A program made the translations under genes and the position numbers. Under the pieces are notes generated by a model. The model was not told the origin of the DNA. It did no database searches and worked only from the letters and a program-made list of their open reading frames with translations. This document shows, piece by piece, positions 24,488 through 36,275 of a stretch of DNA of 64,000 bases. This DNA comes from Acephala macrosclerotiorum (lineage: Eukaryota > Ascomycota > Leotiomycetes > Helotiales > Mollisiaceae): positions 434,001-498,000 of the forward strand of contig MU119204.1 in NCBI GenBank assembly GCA_014904845.1, read 5' to 3'. The number at the start of each line of letters is the position of its first letter. Within the stretch, counting starts at the first letter, position 1.

Positions 24488-24697
24488 ATGCCGACATCCT
24501 CCCCACAGATGGGTAGCGCCTGCCCAGCTTCCGATCCAAGCGCCGTGATCGCTGGAATCATACTCGGGGCCCTTGTCGCAATCCTTTTAGCTGCATTCGT
24601 GCTTTGGCAGATCATGGCGAGAAGGAGAAAGCGGAAGGAAATGGCAAAAGAAGTTGTGATTGAACTTCAAGGATCGAGGTCAGGGACTTGGATATGA
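24488..24697 (+). CDS. Copy C: short Ser/Pro-rich single-pass membrane protein or fragment
   Basis: From ATG 24488 a 69-aa frame reads MPTSSPQMGSACPAS, a hydrophobic segment VIAGIILGALVAILLAAFVL, the basic stop-transfer RRRKRKEMAK and a short tail. The same frame is open upstream to about 24305 without an ATG and is Ser/Thr-rich, so an upstream exon may exist. Its layout and position place it in the family of the two preceding copies, but it lacks the long coiled-coil tail. It may be a truncated copy. Confidence 0.4.
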   Translation: MPTSSPQMGSACPASDPSAVIAGIILGALVAILLAAFVLWQIMARRRKRKEMAKEVVIELQGSRSGTWI

Positions 24698-25060
24698 ATT
24701 CTAGGCGGGAGGTAGTAGAAATGAGAAAGTTGAAAAGAGTATGATCGAGGTTGTGTGGGCTTCGAGGGGATAGTAGGCGAGTGTTAGAATGATTTGAGAG
24801 TTCGGATGCGCTGCAAGGATAGATAGGAAGTTGAGAGGACTTGCTTCCTTTTAGTCTAGGTGAGGGGAAAGCAAGCATGAGGCTTCGAAGATTGCCGGAA
24901 TACTGTTGGTACGTCCTGTGGGTTATATGGACAGCTTCTCGGATAGTAGGGGAGTTTGCGCAACAGTAGCCTTGCCAATCTACCAAGAGCGTGCTTGAGT
25001 TTCAACCTCTATGGCTTCGAGGCAGCAGATGAACATATGCCGCTCTAGGATCATCTCCTG
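24698..25060. other. Intergenic region
   Basis: Convergent 3' flanks of copy C (plus) and the following minus-strand gene. Nothing else seen. Confidence 0.45.
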
Positions 25061-27368
25061 TCACCCGTATCCCCACGTTATATGGATCACTATGCCGGAC
25101 AAGACTTCTTCCTCGATTGTCACCCCTTGGTACACCTTCCTTCGTTCCCCTGTATGTTTTCCTCGTTTGAATTTCGTAGAACGGACAACCCTTGGTAACC
25201 TGTCATACGCGTCTATCTCATCAATACCATCATAACCTCGAGCTCTGAGATACCCAGGAAATGGAACAAGGTGCGGCAATGCTAACCTGTCGGTAAACAT
25301 CCTAGCCGGCAAAGAAAGCCATGGATAATATTTCATCCCACTCCTTCTCAATGGCTTCAACTCTCGACTCCCACTGATTTTCGCAATTAAAACCCTCTCA
25401 ATCCAATGTTTTGCAAAATGGAGTTCAGGATTCCTTGGCACCCACTCCTCAGTCCAATCTTCAAAATCCTCAAAATCGGCCAAAAGTCGTTTCTGAGAGG
25501 CGACATCGGTGTAGGTGAGGTAGCTTGAGAGAAGGGTCCGGAAATAAGATTCTCTATCTCCTTGTATGGAGTTTTGTAGTGTGCGGAGTTGCTCAAACCA
25601 CTGTGTAGGATCTTGAGAGCGAATGACTATGAGTTTGAGACATTGGGCTTGAGTTTGGTAGTCTTGTCGTTGGGTTGATAGGTCGAGCACCATTTTGATG
25701 GGGACGATTTCCTCTGGTGGTGTTTCTTTTATTGACCAAATCGGCGTTTCGAACTCGAGGGGAATGTAGATTGGGAGGGTGGTTTGTCCTAGAGAGGAGA
25801 TGACGATCCGGGGTAGTTTGAGAGGTGGAAGAATGGATTCGGAGACGTGTTAGAGAGGAGATCTTGCTTTTCCAAGAGAGCGCTGGATGTCGCTGTTTTT
25901 GCTAAAATCCATTGAGTGAAGGGTCGAGTTTTCATTGCTTCGGTCATCGAGAAGTCTGTCTCGATATGAGGCCGTCCCAAAGAATAGCTGGCATGTCCGT
26001 TCCAACCCAAAGCACTGCATCGTCGCTAGGAATACGTCTTTGAATTCCTGGATGTGGTTTTGAGCTAAGAGACATTGGTATAGCTGGGCCCAGTCGGCTT
26101 GAAGGCTAACTCGTTTTAGGACTTCCTCCCTGAAAATGGTTGGAAAATTGTGGCATATGTTTCAGTATATTTGCAAAGCGAGTGACATGATTTTGATCTA
26201 GACGTGTATGAGTATAGGTTTTGTGAAAGGGAGACCAGGGAGGGGAGGAGTTTAGCCTCTAGAGAACTGATATCTGGTCCAATGGCAATGTTCTCAAGAG
26301 CGGACTGTGCTTCGTCTAATGCTTTGTTGATGGTGTTATTGCGCCGCATAATGAATATGCCATTTAATAGCCTCCAGGTCACTTGAAGTAAATGAGTCTC
26401 ATCAGACCACAAGTCTGCATTTCTCGCTGACGGTAGCCCGGAAAGTGCTCCTGTCGCTCGCCCTCCGTCTCTGGCTTTAGTAAGTGGGTTGAGCTTCCCT
26501 CCTATACCACCATACATCGTCGGTTCTCTCGTCCCATCACGGTGAGATACCCGCCGTCGCGATCCAAGTCTCACTTTCCTTGCTCCTCGTGACCATGGCC
26601 GTGATCTCGCACGAAAGCTCCTCGACTCCTCGTCTAATTCAGGCTCCCTCCAAACTGGTGGAAGTCTGTGAACAAATTCCCGTCCAAATGCTTCTCTAGG
26701 ATTCAACAACTCAAACGCTTTGTAACCACCCATATTAAGCAACATCTCGGCATGTTGGGCAAAGACAGATGGATGATGAAAATGACTCAAATTCCGCTCA
26801 AAGAAATCCTTCGCAGCTGCGAAATTGCCTAGTCTCCAGAGGTGAGCAAACTTCTCCATTTCTTCATCAAAGTCTTCAATTAGTGGGATGGAAAAGTGGA
26901 CAGTCACGTCTCTGGCATGACGAATGTCGTATATGGTCTGAAATAGACCTCGACTTGCTCTCGATCTCTCTCCACGTTATGGGCGCGATGATGTTCAATC
27001 TCATCGAGCTCCATTTTGTCGTACCTCCTCCTTACGTTCTCCACGCTGTCTCTTTCCGGCGTTGGTGACCTACGCCGAGGCCTCTCGTGATACACTCGTT
27101 CGTAAACATGGTCGTCGAACCTCGGGGCGCGATTGCGTTTGATCTCGTCGAGATCAATTTGGATGTGATTCTCAGTCGGATTGCTTATTGGGTCTCTTTC
27201 AGGCATGGGTGGAGGAGGTCTCGCGTGGTACACTCTGTTGTAGACATAGTTGTCGAAATGAACTGTTGGGGGCGATCGCTCTCGATGGTATTCATATGTA
27301 CGAGTAGACAACGTCGGCATGTCGTCAAAGTCTCTCTCCATCCTCGTCATTCTCGTACTGAATGCCAT
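25061..27368 (-). pseudogene. Unrecognised multi-exon gene interrupted by in-frame TAA
   Basis: The frame starts at ATG 27368 with a repetitive Arg/Pro/Tyr-rich region (units like YVYNRVYHARPPPP and HVYERVYHERPRRR). A phase-0 intron (donor gtaagg, acceptor cag) can join it to IYDIRHARDVTVHFSIPL and a helical segment EKFAHLWRLGNFAAAKDFFE. A second intron near 26130-26205 (donor gtctag, acceptor ttttcag) restores the frame into EEVLKRVSLQADWAQLYQ. That frame then meets TAA at 25850-25852 between SLGKARSPL and HVSESILPPLKLP, and continues without break to the true end HITWGYG at 25061. No GT donor lies just upstream of the TAA, so splicing it out is difficult. A CAA-to-TAA change is the simplest explanation. 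I do not recognise the protein family; no catalytic motif is visible. Confidence 0.55.
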
Positions 27369-27884
27369 GATCAAATGTTTAGTATATTGACATGTGGGAC
27401 AATGAAAGGAACACTTGCTAATTTTGATCCAGAAGTTGAGGTCATAGGTTGTGATCGACTCGATGGAGACGCAGCCACACTCCGGATTTCTAGGGGCAGT
27501 TCAGCTCGAATGCACAAGACCACATCCAAGTCTGCAAAAACGTCCCTAGCCCTTTGAAATAGCACTGTGGCGTCAATACTTCCCAATCAATCAACTGAAA
27601 CAGCCATTCTGGGACTCAAACGCAAGAATGGCACAAAATGCAACTGAATGCCGGACAGGATTGCATAGCTTGCGTCAAGATTCATAAACCAGTTGAAAAA
27701 GGTCAACATACTTGGCCACATCCGCAAGTCCAATTCAGCTTTCCAACTTCCAGTTGACTTCTTCTTTTCCCCCTCCTGGGCCTGCACACTTGATCTCGCA
27801 AATGTGAGTAGCACAATTGCCACTGGAAATTTTTCCATGGACGACTCAACCTTCCAACCTGAACTTTCCGAAGGAACCTGGTCA

Positions 27885-29025
27885 GGAAAACGAAAGCTCT
27901 CCCAATACACATTCTCACCCTCCAAAATCTGCTATGCATCGCAAATATAGGCGGTGAACAAATCGGCAACGTGGAAGTCGACTGTCGCTTCGTCTTCGCC
28001 GAGTCTAAACGAGGCGTTCTTCTAATCGGGGGTCGTACATTGCCTGCCGATATCATCCGGATGGATATCTCGTTCAATCAGACTAAGGGGTATAAGTTGA
28101 AATGGGCGACGATTCAAGTTACTTTAGATGGGGAACATCAAGACTCGAAGATGTATCGAGATGAAGGGGTTGAGGAGAAGGATGAGAAAGGTTTGGTATG
28201 GGCCTGACGAAATTATTGGGACCCCGATAGCAGTGTCGGCAAAGAAGACGACGCATGCTACGCCATCTGTGTCGTTTTCTCAAGGAGGAGCTAGTGGATT
28301 GGGTTATGAGGCCGAGAAATCTTTCGAGCATGGTGTTAGATGGAGCTTTACGGGTGAACTTCAACATCGACAAGGTAAAGGGTACGAAAGCATGACGTAC
28401 GATTTTTTGAAATGTCATCTGAAAGAGAACGATTTTGAGACACAATCTTCTCATCCCAACACGTTTCGGACTGCGTTTGTGGATGGTGGATGGCCTTTAT
28501 TTATGAAGGTTGAGATTCAGGGTGGGCTGAAAAAAGTAGGACATGAGCTGAAAGAGAAGGCTAGAAGGGCGCTGGGGTTTGGCTCGAGAAGACATAAGGA
28601 GGAACAAATCTCTAGGACGCTGGTTCGAGGGACGGACGCAACCTTTGAATGTGTTTGTTGATCGATTGAATGATGAGATGAAGAAGAATCGAGATGTCAA
28701 CTACTCTAAACCAGCTGTGGTCGAAAGTGCAGCGACAAAATTGGGTTGAAGAATCTGAATTGGAACAAAATACTTGGCCGAGACACCACCTGTATACAGT
28801 GAGAGGGAAGTTGAAGGGACTAATATCTCGACGCAGGAGTTGAGGGATTTGACCGTGTCTCTAATCTCCCCTGCAGGTAGACTTCGCCGTTCTAGCGTAG
28901 AGAAGACGACCGATTCTACCACAGCTGTAGCTGAGAAGCGAGAAAGTACAGAGCAAACGGAGGTGGAATCGAGAACAGCGAAAGTAGTACCGAAGATATT
29001 TCTTCTACAGATGTTGCAGGCTTAG
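27885..29025 (+). pseudogene. Unrecognised gene with frame breaks
   Basis: A coding-like frame (LLCIANIGGEQIGNVEVDC, then FVFAESKRGVLLIGGRTLPA) runs to a TGA at about 28207. The protein plainly continues one frame over as KVWYGPDEIIGTPIAVSAKK and a 150-residue region containing SFEHGVRWSFTGELQHRQ and AFVDGGWPLFMKVEIQGG. The switch lies at GAAAGG, 28186-28192. A second switch near 28600 leads to FVDRLNDEMKKNRDVNYSKP before a stop. Downstream, a Ser/Thr-rich frame (28774-29025) may be the tail. No clean introns explain the switches. No family recognised. It is divergent from the preceding interrupted gene, sharing the 27369-27884 interval. Confidence 0.45.
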
Positions 29026-31157
29026 TTCATAGCGTCTCTTTTCAGTCGTAAGGATCACTGATGGAGGGTTGTAGAAGACAAACAGCACAGAAATGCAATT
29101 AAAGCTTCAAACGTCGGAGCATAAGAAGCTATCATTGAAATTTTTCGAAGTGCACTGCTCTCGTTGGCCAACGTTTGCGAGCCTGCTATGCTCATGCACA
29201 AAGAACGGTTCTGTCAGGCATATCACAAAACTGAAGGAGTCGACGCAGGTACGAACAACAGTGAAGATAAACGAGTAGAAACAGTAAGCAAAGAGGGTTT
29301 GCATCATGAGCCTCAAACTTAAGGCAGTATCGTTCCAATTGAACGCAAGAGCGAGTAATTATCTGTACGCCGACAGCGCCATGTCTTCAAAGTCTACAGT
29401 TGAAGCATGAAATGAGGTACTCAGGTGGCGAAAGGCTGCTCTCCCCTTGCGGAGTATATCAACAAAACAGGTCTACAATACAATTGATTCGCTGCAGAAC
29501 GACGTGGTGGCAGGACGCGTGATAGTGAAACGAATGGCAGACGGAAACATGGATGAGAGCAAAGTCGCGGGAAACAGAGCCCTCGAATTAGATTCTCCAA
29601 AGTGAACATACAAGCGCTGAGTACAGGAGGTCTTCCGCGCTTTCTTCTTCATCTCGGCTCTCAATAGCAAGTGGCCATCCCCATCGGGGGCTCCTTGCTG
29701 ACCAAGTCGTCACGGACTATGATGTAAAGATATCGAAGCTTTCTGACAGTTCTCGAAGGACCTCGTCAAAGTTTGATCTGTCGTGTGACAAGCTTTTTGC
29801 TCGCTCACTGTGTAGCTGCTAAGAATACCATCGAAAAAGTTCCCCGCCTTGCCTCACTCGAGGATTCCTCGGAGAGATTTCACCTGGTAGCAACGTACCA
29901 AAATAGGAGAGTCAGCCCTCTTGCTGTTGCAACCGTTCAACCTCAGCCTTGTACCCCAAGCCTCGCGAACTCCAGAAGGAGGGTTGTCTCATCCTTAAAC
30001 ATGTACAATTTTCACCCATTTCGTTGACGCCAGTGAGATTTCGGCGCTTCGCTTGAGGGTTGATTAGGGCTGCGAGCCGTGCTGGATGTACGAGTATCTC
30101 CGATAATATGCAGTTCGAGGCGTTTTTCGCGGACAGCCAAGTTGACATCACGCAGGGTAGGTAAGACGCGATCATCCTTCGGAGCGAGCAAATCTGCCAG
30201 GCCGAGATGATTCACGCTAGTAAAGCCGAAGAAATAACTTTAATCTTCGTGGCGTCCAAATTGCTTGCCCGTTTCTGGGATGAGGTTTGTCGATCGAATG
30301 CAACCGAGAAGAATCAGCCTTCTCTTCAACAACGGTCTTCAGCTCACGGCCAAGATGGGCGATGCCATTCTTCGCAGATTGGTGGCGGCCTGTGAGACAC
30401 CATACATACGATGCACTCCTGATGTCTGAATGTGCCCAGTGCCGTCCCAGTGCCCTGCCAGAAGAAAGTCGGACGGCGTTTCAGCGGTCCACTCCTCTGC
30501 ATGCTGGCGACCGTGACCTCGCTCCAAAGTTTTTAAGCGTAATTTGGGCCCAGGAACAGGCACCACAGCACCAAAGTAAAATTTAAGCTCGCATAACTAG
30601 ATAGAGTTAGCCTGCATACCTCCGTAAGCACACCAACCAAAAACAACGTTCGATCTCGCGATGGCCACGACTCGATGTCGAACATTCTCCAAGACCTCAA
30701 TATTCGGCGCACACCGATGTGTGTCAGCTCAATAGATTCACCGGATACAAGGCCGCTCGTGCGAAGGGTTGCATTGCTGTCCTCGCAACGTAGTATTATT
30801 TCTGCACAATTTTGTGCTCAGCCTTCTAGCGCTTTCAGCTTTATTGACATACCCCTGTCGTTAATCTCGACCTCATTTCCTCTGCCTCCTTTCTACCCCA
30901 CTGGACCAATGGTGCCTGGTCCCCCCTCCTCGAAATGGCCTCAATGCTCGTCCCCGGTCCGGACTTTGCCTACTCTAGGTCAAGTTTCTTGGCCTTTTCG
31001 GCTCGTAGCCAATTTCTATATTATGGGCAGCCTCCCATTCTTCTTCCTGCCACCATTCTGTTGATTCACCACCGTTAATCCTTCAGTCTGTCACTCTTTT
31101 GTATCTCTGATACACCACGCTCTTTAGCCATTCCTCTTCACTTCTCCATTCTTCATA
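29026..31157. other. Intergenic region, about 2.1 kb
   Basis: Upstream of the GPI-anchored protein gene, including its CT-rich promoter (30880-31157). One minus-strand frame at 30012-30215 (LGLADLLAPKDDRVLPTL) has some protein-like character but no ATG or splice partners that I could define. Nothing else is convincing. Confidence 0.4.
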
Positions 31158-31971
31158 ATGCGTTTCTCAACCATCTCTGCCACTTTGGCATTCGCCGCCT
31201 CGGTCTGCGCCCAGACTGCCGGCTTTGATCCCATCACGGCACCAACTCAAGACCAGAACGTGGCTGCAGGTTCGACATTGGATATTGTCTGGGAGGCATC
31301 TGCGGAATACAGCTCTGACACTGTCACTATTACACTTCTCGAGGGTGCCACTCCATCGACTCTCGACTTGGGTCCAGTCATTAAGGGTATGCTCAATGCG
31401 TCGATTCCTCTTCTGAACCTCGTCTAACAATCTCTCAGCTGGTATCGCAAACTCGGCCGGAACGTACAGCTGGTCCATCCCATCTGATATCGGCTCCTAT
31501 GCGACCTTCGGCTTCAAGCTCACTCTCGATTCCGACAGCACCATCTTCCAATACTCCTTCCCCTTCCACATCACCAGCACGTCAAGCTCTTCTTCCACCT
31601 CAGGAAGCGCTACTGGTTCAGCCTCAACTGTGACCAAGACTCTCAGCACGGGATCCGCATACCCCACCTCCACCTCCGCCATCTCTACCTCATGTGCCAA
31701 CACCACCTCCTTACACAAGTCATACGCCCCCAAGAGCTCATCCTACAACTCCACCACTCTCTCAACCTCTACCTACGCGCAGCCAACTGGCAACTCCACC
31801 TCCATCGTCCTCTCAACCACCACTGCTGCTGGAGCCACCGCATCAAATACCGGTTCTGCGACCACCACATCCAGCCGCCCAGCTACTGCAAGCACCAACG
31901 CAGCCGTCGCCAACATCGCATCCGGCTCTTTGGCCATGATCGGAGGATTGGTTCTTGCTCTCGCTTTGTAA
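31158..31971 (+). CDS. Kre9/Knh1-type Ser/Thr-rich GPI-anchored wall protein
   Basis: 253 aa from exons 31158..31386 and 31439..31971 (donor gtatgc, acceptor cag, phase 1). The N-terminus is a signal peptide (MRFSTISATLAFAASVCAQ). The mature start FDPITAPTQDQNVAAGSTLD followed by IVWEASAEYSSDTVTITLL is the Kre9/Knh1-like domain typical of the fungal Ser-Thr-rich GPI-anchored membrane family: an Ig-like beta sandwich with the conserved I-x-W and the closing YSWSIPSDIGSYATFGFKL. About 110 Ser/Thr-rich residues follow, probably heavily O-mannosylated. The C-terminus NAAVANIASGSLAMIGG plus a hydrophobic tail LVLALAL is a GPI-attachment signal. Members act at the cell surface, some in beta-1,6-glucan assembly; the exact role is unproven. 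Confidence 0.88.
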
Positions 31972-32693
31972 ACAAAAAATAGCATGAGTTGGAATTGTCT
32001 GGGTAATGTAGTGTATGGTATAACAATTGGAGGAAATGGATGCATATAATGGATCTGTTGCACAAAGTTGCGGCGTTTTGTTAACGAGCTCAACACGTCT
32101 TGTTTGAGTGAGATTCTGTTCTGTTCTTCGAAATACCCGGATTCTTAGATAAGGACTGAGTATCTATGGAAGCAGGTTTGATAAAAGTGTGTATGGAATG
32201 ATTGAATGACTATACTACATAATTTTCACACTAAGCTTTTCGTCGTTTCGATTCGCGTGTCACCTCCTTCCGATATTTTATCCAATCTGATGGTCTTGTC
32301 TCATGGCGCCACTTATTTGCCCAATGTCTCTTGCACCCTCCCTCCAATTGCGCCATCCTCATTAAAATTCTTTCTGTTCGCGCACAACATATTAGCAAAT
32401 ATCCAATTCAATTGCGTGCTCCCCACATCTCACCCTTCCCTTCGTCCCCTGTTTAATTCGTCTCATCTTCATCCCATGCCGTTTTACAGAACGGATCCTC
32501 TCAGGTGGCCGAAGACCGACCACTTCCGTCCCGAAATTTCGGACTAGAGTTTCATCCCGCACACAGCCTCAACTTAAAATGCAACGCTGCATAATGCTAT
32601 CGCTTGCTTGCGGTACCACAATGCAAACACAGAACATAGTAGCAAAAACCAGAAAGCACAAATAAGGTAGAAGCAGAGATAGCAGAAGCAACA
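31972..32693. other. Intergenic region (convergent 3' flanks)
   Basis: Between the GPI-anchored protein gene (plus) and the Pro-rich gene (minus). No coding frame supported. Confidence 0.5.
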
Positions 32694-33407
32694 TCAAGCA
32701 ACGTTCGGCATCTCCCCCAATAGCTCCTCAACCCATCTCTTCCCCTCCTCTTCAACCTCGCTCTCATACACCTCACTGCCTCTCTCACTCCTACTCCCTT
32801 CAGAACAGGATGATGAAGGACTCGGCATCTGAGAGAACAAAGGAGGCGGCGGAGGGACTCTTCTCCTCCTCCCGTCAGAAGGAGTCCCAGTGAACAAAGG
32901 AGGTGGAGGAATACCTCTTCCCGATGTATTCCTGTATTCACTTCTCCTCGTCATCCGCTTCCCTTCTATCCTCTGTACATTCTCCTGGAGATTGGCAAAA
33001 GGAGAGGAAGAGGAAGAAAAAGAAGGCACCCACCCAACAACCCCATCCTTCGCAAGCGGTCCCCCGATCTTATCTGCTGTACCACCGATCGCTCCATCGG
33101 CTTTGAATGCTGAGCCGATTGCGCCGTCTTTGCTGAAGACGGATGTCCCGGTGCCGGTGGTTTTTTCGCCTGCTGGCTCCTAGAATTTGACTGGGGTTAG
33201 TGATGGGATACGGTGAAGGTGGGTGTGGGGAGGTGGGGAAGGAAAAGGGGAGTGGGTTGAAGGGAGGGGGGAATCGGGTGGGATGGGGAAGAAAGAGAGA
33301 CGTACAGCACGATGAGAAGCCTCATGAATACCATCTGTGTCGTTCATGGATTTGATGGCCGAGTTGGCGCCTTCGTCGAAGGTCTTTGCTGTTTGGTCGC
33401 CGTCCAT
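32694..33407 (-). CDS. Small Gly/Pro-rich protein with repeated DGAIG motifs
   Basis: 195 aa from exons 33306..33407 and 32694..33179 (donor gtacgt, acceptor ctag, phase 0). The N-terminus MDGDQTAKTFDEGANSAIKS is hydrophilic with no signal peptide. The middle has a recurring Lys/Asp-Gly-x-x-Gly pattern (SKDGAIGSAF, KADGAIGGTA, AKDGVVGWV) about 11-15 residues apart, seen in small fungal proteins of unknown function. The C-terminal half is Arg/Pro/Ser-rich with two PPPPLF-type motifs and an acidic end, EELLGEMPNVA. Start ATG 33407 is the first in frame. I can assign no function; the Gly-rich repeats might bury into each other or a membrane. Confidence 0.6.
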
Positions 33408-34311
33408 TTCGATTTCGTGTTTTGTGTTTGTTTGCTTCTTTCAAAATTATTCAATTAGGAGTTCAAGGGATGAGGATGAGAAAGTAGGTGAAGGTGGTGC
33501 TGTATACGAAGTGTTGTTAATGTTCACATCATCCAGTGGATATCCACTAGTAAGCTCATATCCATCACGTCACCATCTACACGGAGCTTCTCTCGTTTAT
33601 CAGATTCTCATTGGACATTTCAATTGATTTCACGAATACGAACTTTATTATTTCTGCCATTAATTGTGTTAATAATGAAAAGATCTAGAAGCAATTGAAG
33701 TCATTATTCCGAAGTGTTGTCATGATCACTCAGGAGTCCTCGTTACAATAGAGTGGAGAAGAAACACGACGCCTATTGCGCTCGCTTGTTCCTCCACGCT
33801 TAGATGATTTCGCGCTTAACTGCTGCATGATTTTCGAAAAGCCAAGTCTTTCTCACTGACCGGACGAAAGGAGTGAGTGCTCTTGCTGTTTTCAGCGATG
33901 AGTTTGCGTCGCTAAGTTCCAGCCAACCATTCTCGTTTCCCGGAACCCGATCCTGTGACACCACCATGCCGTTGTCGCATTATCTGATGCTTCGATGAAC
34001 CCAAATCCTTCAACTACAAGGCCACTTTCTCTTTCCCGTCATTTTAGGAATGAAATCAATAAACTTTCATGAAGCCGCCGGACATTGAAATACCCCATTC
34101 ATAATCGTCTCTCTTTGCGCAGCGATTCCATCTATCATTTCCTTGGGGAAAAGACCCCATTTCTCAATCAGAGGTATAGAAGTTGTTCCTGCTACGGGAT
34201 TAGAAGTTGCGTTTGATTCCTCTCCTGAAGTAGTCTCAAAGGAGTACGGCAGTGAAAAGGGGAGACATGTGCAATGTTTATCCTTTCGTAGGGCATGGAA
34301 GAGGGTAAAGT
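33408..34311. other. Intergenic region
   Basis: Promoter side of the small Gly/Pro-rich gene. No gene found; a minus-strand frame at 34067-34384 overlaps the next plus-strand frame and looks like its shadow. Confidence 0.4.
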
Positions 34312-34671
34312 CGAGATAAACAATTGGTGGCATCCCTCTTATCGACCACTTCATCGATTTTATCTTCAATAGGCACAGTGTCAACTACGCCATCTATACC
34401 TCTTGCCTCGACAGCTAGTACTTCTACATTGGTAGCATCGAGTTCTTTTACTACAGCAACGGGTACAACTACCAGTTCGGCCGCCCCAGCTGCCGAGACT
34501 ACCTTGGGGAGCAATGCAACAGCTGGAATTAATTTCCAGGTGAGCCTCTCTTCCCATTCATCACACGCCTCCAGTCAATACTCATTACATCCATCGTCGC
34601 ACCTGCTAACAATCAAATATTAGACCTTTACCGGTGCGCTTGGCGGTGCAGCCGCAGAAGCAGTACCTTGA
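34312..34671 (+). CDS. C-terminal exons of a small Ser/Thr-rich protein, start not found
   Basis: An open frame from about 34312 reads VASLLSTTSSILSSIG and on through Ser/Thr/Ala-rich sequence to AGINFQ at 34539. A clean phase-0 intron (donor gtgagc, acceptor attag at 34621-34623) joins it to TFTGALGGAAAEAVP and stop at 34671. The NFQTFTGALGG-type ending recurs in fungal secreted Ser/Thr-rich proteins, so this is probably coding. There is no ATG in the first frame; an upstream exon with a signal peptide would be expected, but I could not find it, so the gene may be truncated. Confidence 0.4.
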
Positions 34672-35759
34672 ATTCCTTTCTTTCTCTCCTTCTCCCAAAT
34701 CCCGCCCTTCCCAAAGCGCAAATATAACCATGAAATGCCACCAGATCAACAGCACCGGAGACTCAGCCCGCCCTTTCCAGGTAGGAATCGATACTTTTGT
34801 AAGTCCAAACTTCCCCATACATTCCAATCCTATAAAGTCCTTTTAATTTCAACAGCAAGAGAAAGACTGCTAACTTCTCCACAAGACGGATCTCTCAACA
34901 GCCGCGACACATGCCCGTAATGATCAACATAATTATTGTGTAGGCATTGCGCACGGCGTTAATAATAATGGCCTTACCCTTGGGGAATGTAACGTGCAGC
35001 AGAGCATGTACCTCCTTTCTTACTTGGGGGTTGCCTTGCTAATGGGTGGGATAGCTCAGTGTCAAGCTGCTTCGGCTGCAGAAATTTCAGGTTTGTAGAA
35101 CTCGACGAGGACGGAGTATGAAGTTCGAGACTCCCTAAAAGAGGTTTGAACGCTCCTTTCCAGACTTAAGGGCCAGGACTCTCTTTCCCGAAACCAGCGT
35201 GGCACCGCCCCGGAGATGCCAAATCAAAAGTTGAAGGATTGCAAGACGGCAAGGTGATTGATTGTTGGCGGTCTTGGAAGTGAGATTTTGGAATGAGTTT
35301 AGATTTTAATAAGACATCGGAATATGTTCTTGGAATTGGTACTCGAGAATAGAGGATGAGGACGAGGGGAGGGTGAGAACCGAAATTCCCGGCAATGGCA
35401 AAGTTAATTTGTTGCCGAGATCGATGTGCGATGTCAAACGAAGTTATAGAGGGTCGGAATGGGTGCGAAAGCATAATTGAGCTGGAAGAGTGTTCAAGTC
35501 AGATTGGGGTATGTTATCATGCGATGAACTGAAAAGATATGCGAGGTGAGGTCTTGCAAGTGTGAGGACTGGAGGGCACCCCTAAGTGCGCTCGCTTGTT
35601 TTCTGCGGTTGGTTGACCGTTGTATCGTTTTTCTCGTGTGAATAGCTGCATCGTCCTGCGTCGAGTCTTTGACATTTTCCCGCCTCTGTTTCCCTTGAAG
35701 AATGATTCTCGATGGGCAAGATCATGATACAGGATTAGGATTTTGTCAATGCTTCCTCC
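34672..35759. other. Intergenic region
   Basis: No coding frame with support. Short open frames on both strands lack motifs. Confidence 0.4.
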
Positions 35760-36275
35760 AGCGCTGCTGGGTTGCTACCATTCTTATCATCTCTCCAAAT
35801 AAGAAACAATATCCCAAACTTGTATTTCGTTTCTCGCCCTTCTGTAGCATCCTTTCTTGATAAATTCTTCTCCTTCCTGGCCGAGTAGCTTCAACAGACC
35901 AAAGTGCCAAATATCCTCCAAATTCAACAAATCTTTCAGCCCTCTAGACCCTTAACTCCGAGATGTTCGCAGAGTTCCATGAAGTCCCTTTGATTTTAAT
36001 GTATCTGTATTGATTTTGTCCTCTTCCCAGCTTGGCGATCATAGAGTATGGATTCCCCCACCACATGACTTCGTCTCTGAACACCAATCTTAATTCGATT
36101 TTCCTGAAATATTTTTTGGCTACCTTGGAAGGTTCAGTAGATTTCATCGCAGAGTGTATACTGACCTGCCCAAGTCGAGTCGTTTCGCACCTCGTGACGA
36201 CGAAGCAGAAGTACACGCATTCTCTCGCATTCTTTCTAGCCATAAAAGTTATAAGCAGCATAGTGGTACTCAAGC
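35760..36275 (-). pseudogene. Possible decayed coding remnant
   Basis: A minus-strand frame (YFRKIELRLVFRDEVMWWGN, later YRYIKIKGTSWNSANISELR) stops at 35944. Protein-like sequence continues one frame over as LKDLLNLEDIWHFGLLKLLG and EEFIKKGCYRRARNEIQVWD. The leucine/charged spacing recalls the C-terminal part of fungal F-box-type proteins, but no F-box is present. No start or introns could be placed. Low confidence. Confidence 0.25.

Noticed and set aside
30012..30215. Minus-strand open frame as a small gene
   Set aside because: GTG-led, no ATG, a stop close upstream and no defined exons; not enough support to list as a gene.
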